Assembly: GCF_943913405.1 (NCBI RefSeq)
Contig: NZ_CALTYA010000004.1
Span: forward strand, 1 to 64,000
Source of the DNA: an uncultured Flavobacterium sp.
GTDB taxonomy: Bacteria > Bacteroidota > Bacteroidia > Flavobacteriales > Flavobacteriaceae
Direction: 5' to 3'
Length of the DNA stretch: 64,000 nucleotides
Shown here: positions 8,052-17,800 of the stretch, in pieces
How positions within the stretch are numbered: the first letter of the stretch is position 1
How the letters are laid out: each line of letters opens with the position of its first letter
Position numbers and translations under genes: made by a program
Notes under the pieces: generated by a model
Seen by the model: only the letters and a program-made list of their open reading frames with translations
Told to the model about the DNA's origin: nothing
Databases searched by the model: none

Positions 8052-8402
8052 TTAAAAATTCCATTTTATCTGAGAACTCTTGAACACATCAAAAATATAA
8101 TTACCTTCAACTAGTAAGATGAACACTAAATAGATAATTAGAAAAACTACCGGAGCAACAATGCTCCATCTAAGATTGCTTTTTTCGCCTTCAAGGTGCA
8201 TAAACGCCCAAACGATATAGTATGCTTTATAAATTGTCAAACCAATGAACAACCAGTTCAACAGGTTCATCTGAAACAATAAAGTGTCGTGTAACATTGC
8301 CGGCTTGAAAATACCGAAAATTACCTCAATGATAGTTACTACGGATAAAATTCCGAAAACCATCCAAATTCTTTTTGTATTAGAAACGTGCTCGTGTGCC
8401 AT
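8052..8402 (-). CDS. Cytochrome c oxidase subunit IV family protein
   Basis: A small membrane subunit of the haem-copper oxidase, with three predicted helices. The start at 8402 (MAHEHVSNTKRIWMVFG, 116 residues) is preferred over an upstream in-frame ATG at 8459, which would add a hydrophobic stretch overlapping the end of the subunit III gene. The chosen start leaves a 20-base gap. The HxxG-free helix pattern with KAYYIVWAFMHLEGEKSNLR resembles prokaryotic COX4 (CyoD-like) proteins. It ends the operon, immediately before a strong terminator. Confidence 0.87.
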   Translation of the reverse strand: MAHEHVSNTKRIWMVFGILSVVTIIEVIFGIFKPAMLHDTLLFQMNLLNWLFIGLTIYKAYYIVWAFMHLEGEKSNLRWSIVAPVVFLIIYLVFILLVEGNYIFDVFKSSQIKWNF

Positions 8403-8422
8403 AATATAATGAATTTCTAAAA

Positions 8423-9451
8423 TTAAACTAAATAGAAGAATGTAAATACAAATACCCAAACTAAATCGACAAAGTGCCAGTAAAGACCAACTTTCTCAAC
8501 CATTTCGTAAGTTTTTCTTTTTTCGTAAGTTCCAAGAACTACGTTGAAGAAAATTAGGATATTAATAAGAACTCCTGAAAATACGTGGAAACCGTGGAAA
8601 CCTGTAATAAAGAAGAAGAAATTAGCGAATAATTTTTGGCCATATTCATTCCTTACCAAGTTTGCACCTTCAACAACATAATGCACTTCTTTAAGTCTTT
8701 CTAGAGAAGCTTCTCTTGTCAAAACAGTTTTGTGCTTATTTTTATTTAATGCTTTATCTAATTTTGCATCTTTTTTAGTAATCTCATTATCGTGAAAGAT
8801 AGTTTCTGTTCTTACCAAAAGATCAGGATTTGCTTTAAAACCTTCAACAATTTGTTCAACAGAATAAGTTGGCAATGAACTTTCGCTCATGAACCAAGTC
8901 GCTTTGCTTCTTTCCAATTGCTGTCTTTCCACAGGAATATTTGCAGCGAAGTCAGCAAGCGCTACTCTTTCTCCTTTTGTATTCACAAATTGAAGAATAC
9001 TTCCTCCTTTTGTTTCCACAGCACCATATTCACCTTTGATAAAATTTTTCCATTCCCAAGCTTGAGAACCCAAGAAAATTCCACCTCCAATAATGGTAAG
9101 GAACATATAAACTGCTACTTTTTGTTTTTTCATGTGGTGACCAGCATCCACAGCTAAAACCATTGTTACTGATGAAAAGATCAAAATAAATGTCATCAAG
9201 GCAACATAATACATCGGAGCTTCAACACCGTGCATAAATGGAAAGTGGTTGAAAACTTCATCAGCCAAAGGCCAAGTTTCAACAAATTTATATCTTGAAA
9301 AACCGTAAGCCGCTAGAAATCCAGAGAAGGTTAAGGCATCAGACATGATAAAAAACCACATCATCAATTTACCATAATTAGCACCCATCGGCTCATTGCC
9401 GCCTCCCCAAGTTTTAGCTTCACTATTTGCAGTAGTAACAGTAGCTCCCAT
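8423..9451 (-). CDS. Cytochrome c oxidase subunit III, long form with hydrophilic insert
   Basis: A 342-residue haem-copper oxidase subunit III. The N-terminal half has membrane helices at about residues 25-50, 78-100 and 112-130. The C-terminal part has FFFFITGFHGFHVFSGV and a final WHFVDLVWVFVFTFFY, the signature ending of the family. Between them, residues about 138-275 form a charged, lysine- and glutamate-rich insertion not found in the usual 190-260 residue proteins. The reading frame is continuous and both flanks are typical, so this looks like a real lineage insertion rather than an error. Operon: 42 bases downstream of a second subunit III gene. Confidence 0.9.
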   Translation of the reverse strand: MGATVTTANSEAKTWGGGNEPMGANYGKLMMWFFIMSDALTFSGFLAAYGFSRYKFVETWPLADEVFNHFPFMHGVEAPMYYVALMTFILIFSSVTMVLAVDAGHHMKKQKVAVYMFLTIIGGGIFLGSQAWEWKNFIKGEYGAVETKGGSILQFVNTKGERVALADFAANIPVERQQLERSKATWFMSESSLPTYSVEQIVEGFKANPDLLVRTETIFHDNEITKKDAKLDKALNKNKHKTVLTREASLERLKEVHYVVEGANLVRNEYGQKLFANFFFFITGFHGFHVFSGVLINILIFFNVVLGTYEKRKTYEMVEKVGLYWHFVDLVWVFVFTFFYLV

Positions 9452-9493
9452 AAAAGTTATTAGTTAAAAAGTTTTCAAATTTACGTTTTTTTC

Positions 9494-10075
9494 TTATTTA
9501 AAGAAATATAAAAACAAAAACAAATACAGCCAGAGAAAATCCAAAAAGTGCCAGTACATCGCACCAAGCTCTATACCAAGGGTTTGACCTGAATTGTATT
9601 TTTGTTTAAAATGATTATAAATTATGATTAAAAGCGAAATAATCCCTCCCGCAAGGTGCGCAAGGTGCGCAAGCACTATAATATAAAGGAAAGAAATCGT
9701 AATTGAACCCGCTCCTCCAACCGGAAAAGCGCCACTTTCAGCAAGCGAATGAAATCCGTCAAGCTGGAAATAAACAAATCCCGAACCAGCTACTAAAGTA
9801 GTAAAAAGCATCAAGGTTGTAGTATTTCTGTCGTCTTTTTTAATTGCTTTTTTAGCTAGTAAAAAAGTAAGACTGCAAATAAGAATCAAGGCCGTGCTGA
9901 TAAAAAAAGCGACAGGCATTTGAAAATCTTTCATCCAGTCAGTTCTTGATTTACTTACTACATAAGCACTCGTAAGTCCCGCAAACATCATCGTCATGCT
10001 GATCATCGCAAACCACAAAAGCAATTTATATGATCTTGCACTTCTTTCCTTATGTTCTTGAATTGTCATTGCCAT
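9494..10075 (-). CDS. Cytochrome c oxidase subunit III, short form
   Basis: A 193-residue subunit III (CyoC/CtaE-like) with five predicted membrane helices and the conserved C-terminal MYWHFLDFLWLYLFLFLYFF. It lies 2 bases downstream of ctaB and upstream of the long subunit III. Two adjacent subunit III homologues suggest they occupy different positions in the oxidase, or that one serves another haem-copper oxidase; sequence alone cannot decide. Confidence 0.9.
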   Translation of the reverse strand: MAMTIQEHKERSARSYKLLLWFAMISMTMMFAGLTSAYVVSKSRTDWMKDFQMPVAFFISTALILICSLTFLLAKKAIKKDDRNTTTLMLFTTLVAGSGFVYFQLDGFHSLAESGAFPVGGAGSITISFLYIIVLAHLAHLAGGIISLLIIIYNHFKQKYNSGQTLGIELGAMYWHFLDFLWLYLFLFLYFFK

Positions 10076-10077
10076 AA

Positions 10078-10992
10078 TTATCGTAAAAATTTATCTGCTA
10101 TGTAAATAATTTGAAGCAAGGTAATATAAGAAACACTGACAAGCATCAATGTTCTCGCCGCTTTTGCTTCTCTTGAATTGTATAATTTAAATGCATAAAC
10201 CAGCATCCAGATTCCTAATAAAAATACCGCGACCGCAGCGTAAGGCGTAATAAACAATCTTCCTGTATAACCCAAAGACGGAAGCAATGAAGCTACAATC
10301 AGCCAAATTGTATATAAAATAACTTGTGTTGCCGTTGATTTGTCTTTTTTTCCTGTCGGAAGCATGAAGAATCCTGCTTTTTTATAATCGTCAAACAAAA
10401 ACCAGCCGATTGCCCAAAAGTGTGGAAATTGCCAGAAAAACTGAATCAGAAATAAAGTTCCTGCTTCAATTCCAAATTCATTTGTAGCCGCAACCCATCC
10501 AAGCATAAAAGGAATTGCTCCTGGGAACGCTCCTACAAAAACCGACAAAGGCGTTTTTGTTTTTAAAGGCGTATAAATGCTAGTATATAAAAAGATGGAA
10601 ATCGCCCCAAACATTGATGTCTTCGGATTGATAGTATAAAGAATAGCAATACCAGCAACCGTCAACAAACATGCAATAACAAAAGCCATATTTACTGACA
10701 TTCTTCCCGCAGGAACTGGACGGTTTTTAGTTCTATCCATTAAAACGTCAAGATCTTTTTCAATGATTTGATTGAAAGCGTTTGAAGCTCCAACCATACA
10801 ATAACCTCCGATAAACAATAAGATTAGAACATTCCAAGAAAATGGATTGCTTTCATTGAAACCAAGCAAATATCCAGCAATGGAAGAAAAAACAACGCTT
10901 ATCGCTAGTCTTGCCTTTGTGATTTCTCTGAAATCTACGTAGATCGATTTTAAGGAAAAGTTGTTTGCTGTAGTGCTCAATGCTGCTTTCAT
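10078..10992 (-). CDS. ctaB: Protohaem IX farnesyltransferase (haem O synthase)
   Basis: This integral membrane prenyltransferase of the UbiA superfamily adds a farnesyl group to haem B to make haem O, the precursor of haem A for the oxidase. The 304-residue protein has about eight or nine helices. The Asp-rich motif NQIIEKDLDVLMDRTKNRP is followed by the CtaB-typical RPVPAGRM, and the second motif FDDYKKAGFFMLP is present. It is first in the operon ctaB-cox3-cox3-cox4. A promoter with TTG, 20-bp spacing and TATCTTTG is visible at 11013-11043 on the minus strand. Confidence 0.95.
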   Translation of the reverse strand: MKAALSTTANNFSLKSIYVDFREITKARLAISVVFSSIAGYLLGFNESNPFSWNVLILLFIGGYCMVGASNAFNQIIEKDLDVLMDRTKNRPVPAGRMSVNMAFVIACLLTVAGIAILYTINPKTSMFGAISIFLYTSIYTPLKTKTPLSVFVGAFPGAIPFMLGWVAATNEFGIEAGTLFLIQFFWQFPHFWAIGWFLFDDYKKAGFFMLPTGKKDKSTATQVILYTIWLIVASLLPSLGYTGRLFITPYAAVAVFLLGIWMLVYAFKLYNSREAKAARTLMLVSVSYITLLQIIYIADKFLR

Positions 10993-11012
10993 TTGGATTT
11001 TGAAATCTTGCG

Positions 11013-11043
11013 CAAAGATACTCCTTACGCATTAAAATCACAA
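11013..11043 (-). promoter_or_regulatory. Promoter of ctaB-cox operon
   Basis: On the minus strand TTG (11041-11043), a 20-base spacer and TATCTTTG (11013-11020) match the Bacteroidota TTG-N17-23-TAnnTTTG promoter, 21 bases before the ctaB ATG. Confidence 0.6.
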
Positions 11044-11065
11044 AAAAGTACTCACAAAAAACGAT

Positions 11066-11129
11066 GAAAAGCAAAAAATGACAAAATTTAGAACGATTAT
11101 TTCTAAATCCAAGTCATTTCTTGCTTTTC
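11066..11129 (-). terminator. Long nested hairpin after remB, probable terminator
   Basis: A 17-bp outer stem (11066-11082 with 11113-11129) and an 8-bp inner stem (atttagaa 11086-11093 with ttctaaat 11101-11108) lie 17 bases past the remB stop. In minus-strand RNA the outer stem pairs throughout, one pair being G-U. In plus-strand RNA the same position is an A-C mismatch, so the minus-strand transcript is favoured. T-rich sequence follows. Confidence 0.55.
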
Positions 11130-11145
11130 AAGGGATTTCAATTGG

Positions 11146-13248
11146 CTAATAATCGAAATACCAATTTGAAATATCAGCTCTGATTCCGACAGAAAACCAA
11201 GTAGTATTTTGCTTGAAATCTATAGCATTGTTCATCGTCGGATCAAAATTTCTATAAATCAAACTTCCGAAAAACTTCAAATTTGTCGCCGGATTTATCA
11301 AATAACCAGCTTGAAGATCAGCAATCATTATCGTTGTTTTATTTCCTTGACCAACGGTTACGCCTTTGTTGAAAGGTCTGTTGTCATAATCTTTGTAAAT
11401 ATTCGAACCATAATTATTAAGAATATCATCATTGTCGAAATCCAATCCGCGTTTTCCGTAAGTCAATTTTGCATCTGCAAACCATCTTCCTTTGAAATAT
11501 CTTGCAATTGCAATAAATTCTTGGAAATTTCCACCCCATTGGTGCCCCATGCTTTGGTTGTTATGACCATAATTCGTCAAAGGATCGCTGTGCGCATACA
11601 CATAAGGACGTACGTGATTATATTCCAATTGCAATAAAAGATTGTCGATTTTGAAAGCATCAAAATATTTAGCTCCGATTTGATATCCGAATTTATTTTT
11701 CCAACTTTTTTCTCCGGCTTTCATGTCTCCAAGCGAAAATTCATCCAATAAAAATTGTCCGTAAAACTGAATTTGGTTGCTCCATTTGTATTTTGAAGTA
11801 ATTCCCAAAAGTGCATTGCCACTCTTTGAAGACGATCCGAATTCTACTGAACGATAAAAAATAATCGGATTTATAAAACTGGCATCAAAACCTCTATCAT
11901 TCGAATCTGACCAAACTACTGATTCAAAAAAACCAATATTCAATCGATTTGTAGCATTCCAGCTCAAATAGTGATTTGCCATAAATTTCTTAGAATAGGT
12001 ATTATCGAGTGTCGCCGCTTCACGAACATCTTTCAGCCACATGTAAGTATTCGTATATTTTATCTTCCAAAAAGTCGTATTGATTTTAAAATAAGGATAA
12101 GGACTCGTGCCATCGCCTTGAAGAAGCGAGCGATAACCTTCGCCTAGAAAATTCTTTCCATAACCCAATTGCAGGTTAAAAAATCGGCTTGGCGTATACG
12201 TCAAATTTGCTTCCGCTAGAGGAAAATCAAAAGAATCTTCACCAAATTTCTTAGCAATTCCGATTCCTGGAATTATCGCAGGATTTCCTCCCGAAGGTTT
12301 TATTGACCTTGCATAATCATTAAAATAATCTGCAAAACGTCCTTGACTTTCATAAATTGTAGTGGTAAAACTAAGCTGTTCGCCGATTGCTCCTTGAATT
12401 TGCAAGCCTCTTGTATTTTGATAAGTATAGCTTGATTTGCTCGGATCACTTTTTCCAATTCTCAAATCTAATATCTGATTCATGGTAAACCAATAGCCTT
12501 CGCCTTGAATCTGAACCAGGCTTTCATTCCATAATTTTCTTCCCCACCAGCCACTTTTATTTTTCATAATTCGGCGATTGGCTTCGTTCAAGTCATAATA
12601 CTTATTGACTTCTGCGTAAGTGAAAGGTTTTGAAGCCGTGTGATTATTGGCTCCAACTTGATTCATCGCGCGGTCAAATTGCGCATAATAACTATGCGAA
12701 AGCGGAATATTCAGCGTGCTTGTCAAATGCGGATTGTCAAATTTCTTGTAAACAATGCTATCTAATTCTGTCAATTCTTTGCTTTTGTCCCTGTCTAAAG
12801 AATTTATTTTTTCTTCTTTTTTCTCCAACGTAATTTCAGTTGGTTTCTGCAATGGAATCGCTATCCTAATCGTATATTTTGCATAAGAAGGATTTCCGTT
12901 GTAAGTCGCCGGTTTCACTTTTGGAAGTTTCGCAAATACATTTTTAGCTTCTTCTTTCAAGGCATTATCTGCAGCGTCAACGTACAGTATTTTAAAATTT
13001 CCAACCGTATCCACTTCAAAAAGCACGATAATATTTCCTGTGAAATTTTCAGCTTCCGTATCTTGAGGAACTTTGAAATTATTATAAACAAAATCCTGAA
13101 GCTGGTTATAAAAACAAGTCTCCAAAGCTTTTGATTGCTGGCCTTCACAATTTGGAAAAACAGGAAATTGTTCTCTTTCCTGAGCATTTTGTGCCTGCAA
13201 ATAAGCGCTGCTCAACAGCAATAATAAAATAGTAATTCCTTTTTTCAT
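11146..13248 (-). CDS. remB: Gliding motility protein RemB-like, TonB-C-like domain plus outer-membrane barrel
   Basis: A 700-residue outer-membrane protein. The signal peptide ends near residue 19 (LQAQ). Residues about 25-135 resemble a TonB C-terminal domain (FTGNIIVLFEVDTVGNFKIL, VKPATYNGNPSYAKYTIRIA). The rest has repeated aromatic beta strands (TYTPSRFFNLQLGYGKNFLG, ending WFSVGIRADISNWYFDY), like capsule-assembly Wzi-type barrels. The order sprA-gcvH-vanZ-deoC-this gene matches the F. johnsoniae locus as I recall it, where the last gene is remB, involved in gliding. It is 24 bases downstream of deoC, probably cotranscribed. The exact function of RemB is not known. Confidence 0.78.
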   Translation of the reverse strand: MKKGITILLLLLSSAYLQAQNAQEREQFPVFPNCEGQQSKALETCFYNQLQDFVYNNFKVPQDTEAENFTGNIIVLFEVDTVGNFKILYVDAADNALKEEAKNVFAKLPKVKPATYNGNPSYAKYTIRIAIPLQKPTEITLEKKEEKINSLDRDKSKELTELDSIVYKKFDNPHLTSTLNIPLSHSYYAQFDRAMNQVGANNHTASKPFTYAEVNKYYDLNEANRRIMKNKSGWWGRKLWNESLVQIQGEGYWFTMNQILDLRIGKSDPSKSSYTYQNTRGLQIQGAIGEQLSFTTTIYESQGRFADYFNDYARSIKPSGGNPAIIPGIGIAKKFGEDSFDFPLAEANLTYTPSRFFNLQLGYGKNFLGEGYRSLLQGDGTSPYPYFKINTTFWKIKYTNTYMWLKDVREAATLDNTYSKKFMANHYLSWNATNRLNIGFFESVVWSDSNDRGFDASFINPIIFYRSVEFGSSSKSGNALLGITSKYKWSNQIQFYGQFLLDEFSLGDMKAGEKSWKNKFGYQIGAKYFDAFKIDNLLLQLEYNHVRPYVYAHSDPLTNYGHNNQSMGHQWGGNFQEFIAIARYFKGRWFADAKLTYGKRGLDFDNDDILNNYGSNIYKDYDNRPFNKGVTVGQGNKTTIMIADLQAGYLINPATNLKFFGSLIYRNFDPTMNNAIDFKQNTTWFSVGIRADISNWYFDY

Positions 13249-13272
13249 TTATTCTGGGAAATTGTTTTTTGT

Positions 13273-14016
13273 TTAATAATTGCTATCCGAAGATTTTCCA
13301 GATGCAATTGCTTTTGCTGAAGAAGTTCCGATTCTTTTCACTCCTAAACGAATCATTTCTTCGGCTTCTTCTAAAGTTCTAACACCACCCGCAGCTTTGA
13401 TTGGCAAAGGCGAAGCATTTTCAAGCATCATTATAATATTTTCGACCGTAGCGCCATTTGGAAGATTATCATCTGTTTTATAAAATCCTGTAGATGATTT
13501 CACAAAGACAGAATTAAAATTCTCCTCAGAAAAATTGCTGATTATGCAGTTTTTAATCAAACAAGAAAGCTGCATGATTTGCTGGTTATTTAAAGCTGCG
13601 GCTTCAATAATCCATTTTACCGTTTTATGAAAAGAAAGTCCGAGTTGCGTTCCTTTCAAAACTTCTTCTTTGACCAAATCAATTTCTCCTTCTTTGAAAG
13701 CTTCATAATTACATACGAAATCTAAATCATCCGCGCCATCTGCAATTGCAATTTTAGCTTCTTCTAATTTACTTTCTAAAGAATAATCGCCTTCCGGAAA
13801 TCCGATTACGGTTCCAACCAAAACTTTTGAATTTGATTTGTCGATCATTCCTCTAGCGATTTTGACCATATTGGGACGAATCATGATAAGCTTGAAATTT
13901 TCTTCAATCGCTTCTTTTATAAAACTTCTGACAATCGTTTCATTCTCTGCATCGCTGATTCCTGCCTGTTCTGGCGTCTTGAGATAAGTCGAATCTAAGT
14001 ATTGTTTGATATCCAT
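13273..14016 (-). CDS. deoC: Deoxyribose-phosphate aldolase
   Basis: A cytoplasmic class I aldolase that splits 2-deoxyribose 5-phosphate to glyceraldehyde 3-phosphate and acetaldehyde in deoxynucleoside breakdown. It has 247 residues in a TIM-barrel pattern. The Schiff-base lysine is Lys173 in FVKSSTGF and the second catalytic lysine is Lys207 in IKAAGGVRT. Asp98-Asp100 in the DDLDFVCN stretch also fits the family. Between the vanZ terminator and this start only a weak TATTTTTA element is visible. remB follows after 24 bases. Confidence 0.94.
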   Translation of the reverse strand: MDIKQYLDSTYLKTPEQAGISDAENETIVRSFIKEAIEENFKLIMIRPNMVKIARGMIDKSNSKVLVGTVIGFPEGDYSLESKLEEAKIAIADGADDLDFVCNYEAFKEGEIDLVKEEVLKGTQLGLSFHKTVKWIIEAAALNNQQIMQLSCLIKNCIISNFSEENFNSVFVKSSTGFYKTDDNLPNGATVENIIMMLENASPLPIKAAGGVRTLEEAEEMIRLGVKRIGTSSAKAIASGKSSDSNY

Positions 14017-14027
14017 GGGATAAAAAT

Positions 14028-14051
14028 AAAAAAATCCCGCTGATGCGGGAT
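14028..14051 (-). terminator. Intrinsic terminator after vanZ
   Basis: Stem atcccgc (14034-14040) with gcgggat (14045-14051), loop tgat, followed on the minus strand by a run of seven T (14028-14034, sharing one base with the stem). It lies 11 bases past the VanZ stop. Confidence 0.8.
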
Positions 14052-14061
14052 AATTTTCCGG

Positions 14062-14445
14062 TTATTTTTTAAATCTATTATTGTAAAACTTCAACAGCAG
14101 CAACCCAAAAAGAGTTCCCAAAGTATTTGCAACTGCATCGACAACGTCTGCCTGCCTGGTTTCTGTAAATAGCGATTGGCAGATTTCTATGATGATTCCG
14201 AATGAAACAGAAAAACTGAAAACGAAAACATATAGCTTCTTGTGATTCGTTACAAACATTTTCATATAAGAAAACCAAAGCACCGCAAAAACTGCATAAA
14301 AAGTAAAATGCACCAATTTGTCTGCATTTTCTACTCCAAGATCTACATCTGGGACATCAGAAATACTCGCTAGGCACGCTACTGTTACAACGGCCGTCCA
14401 AAACAGCGCTAGTGCCAAATACTTATTTGTTTTTTTAAGCTCCAA
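14062..14445 (-). CDS. VanZ-like family membrane protein
   Basis: A 127-residue protein with four predicted membrane helices (about residues 9-27, 43-60, 69-91, 103-122). It has the family pattern DKLVHFTFYAVFAVLWF and IIIEICQSLFTETRQADVVDAVANTLG. VanZ-like proteins are named after the teicoplanin resistance gene, but most members are of unknown function and no resistance should be inferred. The start at 14445 overlaps the end of gcvH by 11 bases, so the two are probably translated together. Confidence 0.88.
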   Translation of the reverse strand: MELKKTNKYLALALFWTAVVTVACLASISDVPDVDLGVENADKLVHFTFYAVFAVLWFSYMKMFVTNHKKLYVFVFSFSVSFGIIIEICQSLFTETRQADVVDAVANTLGTLFGLLLLKFYNNRFKK

Positions 14446-14815
14446 TCAGATTTTTATATGCTTCGCTATCTAATAAATTTTCGAATTCAGAAACGTCTGA
14501 AACTTTTACTTTTACCATCCAACCTTCTCCATAAGGATCAGAATTTACTTTTTCAGGAGAAGTTTCAAGCGACTCATTGAACTCAACGATTTCTCCGGCA
14601 AGTGGCAAAAACAAATCAGAAACCGTTTTTACAGCTTCTACTGTTCCAAAAACTTCATCTTTATCTAAAGTCTGGTCAAGCGTTTCTACTTCTACATAAA
14701 CGATATCGCCTAATTCTTTTTGCGCGAAATCAGTAATTCCCACCGTTGCAACATCGCCTTCAAGGCTAATCCATTCGTGGTCTTTTGTGTACTTTAAATT
14801 TGCTGGTATGTTCAT
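14435..14815 (-). CDS. gcvH: Glycine cleavage system H protein
   Basis: The lipoyl carrier that shuttles the aminomethyl group between the P, T and L proteins of glycine cleavage. From the ATG at 14815 it is 126 residues (MNIPANLKYTKDHEW), the family length. The lipoylated residue is Lys63 in VEAVKTVSDL. An in-frame ATG at 14836 is rejected because it would lie within the -7 promoter element (14834-14841). The other glycine cleavage genes are not in this window. It is followed by vanZ with an 11-base overlap. Confidence 0.95.
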   Translation of the reverse strand: MNIPANLKYTKDHEWISLEGDVATVGITDFAQKELGDIVYVEVETLDQTLDKDEVFGTVEAVKTVSDLFLPLAGEIVEFNESLETSPEKVNSDPYGEGWMVKVKVSDVSEFENLLDSEAYKNLIGA

Positions 14816-14833
14816 TTGTTTAGTTGTTTTCGG

Positions 14834-14841
14834 CAAATGTA
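14834..14841 (-). promoter_or_regulatory. Putative -7 element of gcvH
   Basis: TACATTTG on the minus strand matches TAnnTTTG, 18 bases before the gcvH ATG at 14815. It separates gcvH transcription from sprA and helps decide the gcvH start. Confidence 0.5.
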
Positions 14842-14876
14842 TTATTAACTTATATATTTATAAAATGTTTCGCTGA

Positions 14877-17800
14877 TTAATTTCCAAAGTTATAACGCAA
14901 CGTGAATCCTGAACGGATGTTTGTCAACGGGAAAGCAGTCGAAATCAATGCTTTTGAGAACGAATGGTCATAATAGAAAATCGCTGTCAAGTTTTTGCTG
15001 AAAGCATAATCAGCAGTTAATTTCACAGACCAAATGCTTTGTCCGCCCGCAAGCTGATTGTTATCATAATCTAAATATCTCACAATCGTACTTGAATTTC
15101 TCAATGACAAATCGGCTTTGATATTGATATCGCTTCGAATCGTATTTGTCGGATTATCTGCCAATCTTGACGTAATTACCACATCTTTGAAACGGTAGCC
15201 AAGACCTACGATATATTCCATCCCTTTTACTTCTGTCAGCAAATTGTTGTCAAAACTCATCGATAAAGTTCTGTCTTTTTTCATCTCTGCTAAAACTTTG
15301 AAAGAATTTTTCATTTCAAAATCTACACGAATCAATGGATTGAACTGTTCAACAAGATTGATATTTGAAATAATTGTTTCGCTCAAGAAATTCCCGCTGG
15401 CATCTTTTGCATCTGAATTTTTATCATAATCAAAATTCGAGCGGAAAGAATTTATGGTGTAAGAAGCTCTATATCCATGTTGCAAAGAGAAACGCTTGAA
15501 TCTGTCTTTGAAATATTTATAGCGCATCAATCCGTTATACTTGATAGTCCAGTTCGGAATCGGAATATTCCTGAAAGCCCCAAGAGAAATTCCTCCTGCA
15601 TCGCCTCCTGTATATGCCGCCAAGAATGAAGGCAACAATACAGACTGGCTGCTTTTTCCAAAACCAACAGGATAACCGTCAGCAGTTCTTGGGAAATCGC
15701 TATTTCCATAATAGCCTTTTGCCAATCTTTCTGCGACAACCAATCTGTTTTCTCTAAAATCATCAAATGCAGCTGACGAAATTTCATCGCTTTTGCTAAA
15801 TGCTGTTCCGATCATTACAGTCGATATAGAGAAATTTCCATAGTTATAAGGCGATCTTGAATTATATTGTCCATTTACAACGTCATATTGTTCTGAGAAA
15901 TTTTCAGTATAAGAACGGTCAGCAGTCAGGTCGATTTTAAAATCAGGGAACAAATCGACATTTGCGGTCATGTTCAGTGTTTTAGTCGTAACCTGCGTAA
16001 AGTTTTGGTTGAATTCTTCATAATTTGTCAACCAGCCATTTTTCGCTGCTTCATATCTTATGTCAGACTGGCTTCCTAAAACGAATCCAAGAGATGGCTT
16101 GGTGGTTCCCAAGAAACCTACTCCTGGCGTGAAACCTGGCAATACCGTTCCTTCATTTTGCGTATAATTTATCTGTATGTTTTTAACGCTTGTCAAAACC
16201 CCGATCAAACCATCTAAAAACACATTGCTTTCTTTCGCTTGTGGCTTATTTTGGCTTGTAATTTTTTCACCTGGTTTAGGAGGCGCTTGATTGGCTGGCT
16301 TTTTTGGTGCTTTTGGTTTTTTAGTCAATCCGATATACTTATACAAAACATCCATATTTAAAGCGGTATTCAAACGATGTGAGCCCGCATTTTGGATTGT
16401 ATTTCCAAGACTAAAAATACCTTCGTCAGTTTCAATTTCAGCCAATGCATCTGTTGAACGCTGCCAGCTGTAATCTCCTGTGTAAGAATAAGTCGATTTC
16501 ACAAAAGCCAAAGCCGGAATTTTATTCAACGGAAGATCATAATTCACAACCAACTGCTGAATGTGCTGATTTGCTTCACCAATATTCCAGTAATCATCCC
16601 AGATTGAGAAATCTTCCAACGGAACGCCATTTTCATCTAAATAATTTCTAACTATATTATTTGTTGAAGCCGTATAATTTATTTTCAGCGCACGCGTCAA
16701 ATTATAATTGAAACCATACTGATAATTGAACATATAATTTCTTCTATACAAAGGCGTAAGTCCAATTCCTTGAATATCCACATCTCTGTAAGACTGTCTA
16801 TTATACTGTCTCACAATATTCGAACTGAAAGAAATTGTCGTTGGCAAATAGTTGAAATTGAAATCACTCAACATCTTCCAATATTGACTTTTCTTCATGA
16901 ATTTCGTCTTCTTGAATGGCTCTACTGTTTTTGGCTGGAAAGAGAAATTATAGTCTACAGAAGTTCTTTGCTGTTGATCTAAAAGGCTTTCTATTTCATA
17001 ATCATGGTGCTCCATTTCATTGAAAGAGTACGAAAGCGTCAAGTTTTCTGGGTCATAAACGTGTGCTTTTTGCTCTGGCCCTCTTTCTTTTTTCACACCA
17101 ATAAAGTTGATGCTTTTTCGCTTCGTATAATCAATCGCCCTGTTTTTAATATTGTCTTTTTCCGCAGCATCTTGAGTCACGTCAAGCAATTGATCTAATT
17201 TAATATCTTGATTGAACGGATCATATTCTGGCGTAATCGTTTCCTCTCCGATTCCATAATTGAAAGGAAGTGTTATTCCCCATTTTTTAGGAAGCAATTT
17301 CCCTAAATTCATATTTGTAACGATGTCATACTGTTGCACATCTTCCCTGCTTCTTTCATTCGGACCTTGTTCTAAAGAACCAAATCCTTGTGTGCTCATT
17401 CTTCCTGTTGCAGAAATCGTAGCAAAATCGGCCAATTGAGCGTCAAAACTAGCTACTGCCGCCATTCCGCCTTTATTATCCATTTCCGCAAGACGAAGTT
17501 CATTGAACCAAACTTCACCACGAATTGGGGAACCGCTTCCGTTTTTAATTCCGACCATCAATGTTCTTACCAAACCAAAATTTGGATTTCCTTTGATACC
17601 TATTTTCACTGCATTTGCTCTTCCTGCTAAAGCTCCGTCAAGTTCGAAATCATTTGCATATCTAATTCCCAGCTCATCTTCTACAAGTGAATTTCCTGGG
17701 CTCATTGCAAGAATTTTAAGCTGTGTCAATAAGGCCAATGGCAAGTCAATTTCATTCGCTTCTGGCCAGACGGCTTCAGGAGACGCTTTAGGCCCCATTT

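Noticed and set aside
8403..8459. Upstream ATG extending oxidase subunit IV by 19 residues
   Set aside because: Would overlap the subunit III gene and add an unrelated hydrophobic leader; the ATG at 8402 matches the family.
11209..11637. 142-codon plus-strand frame inside remB
   Set aside because: Antisense to barrel strands; low-complexity and rich in Ile, as expected of a shadow frame.
14062..14445. VanZ homologue as antibiotic resistance gene
   Set aside because: The VanZ-like family is broad; no vanHAX or related genes are nearby.
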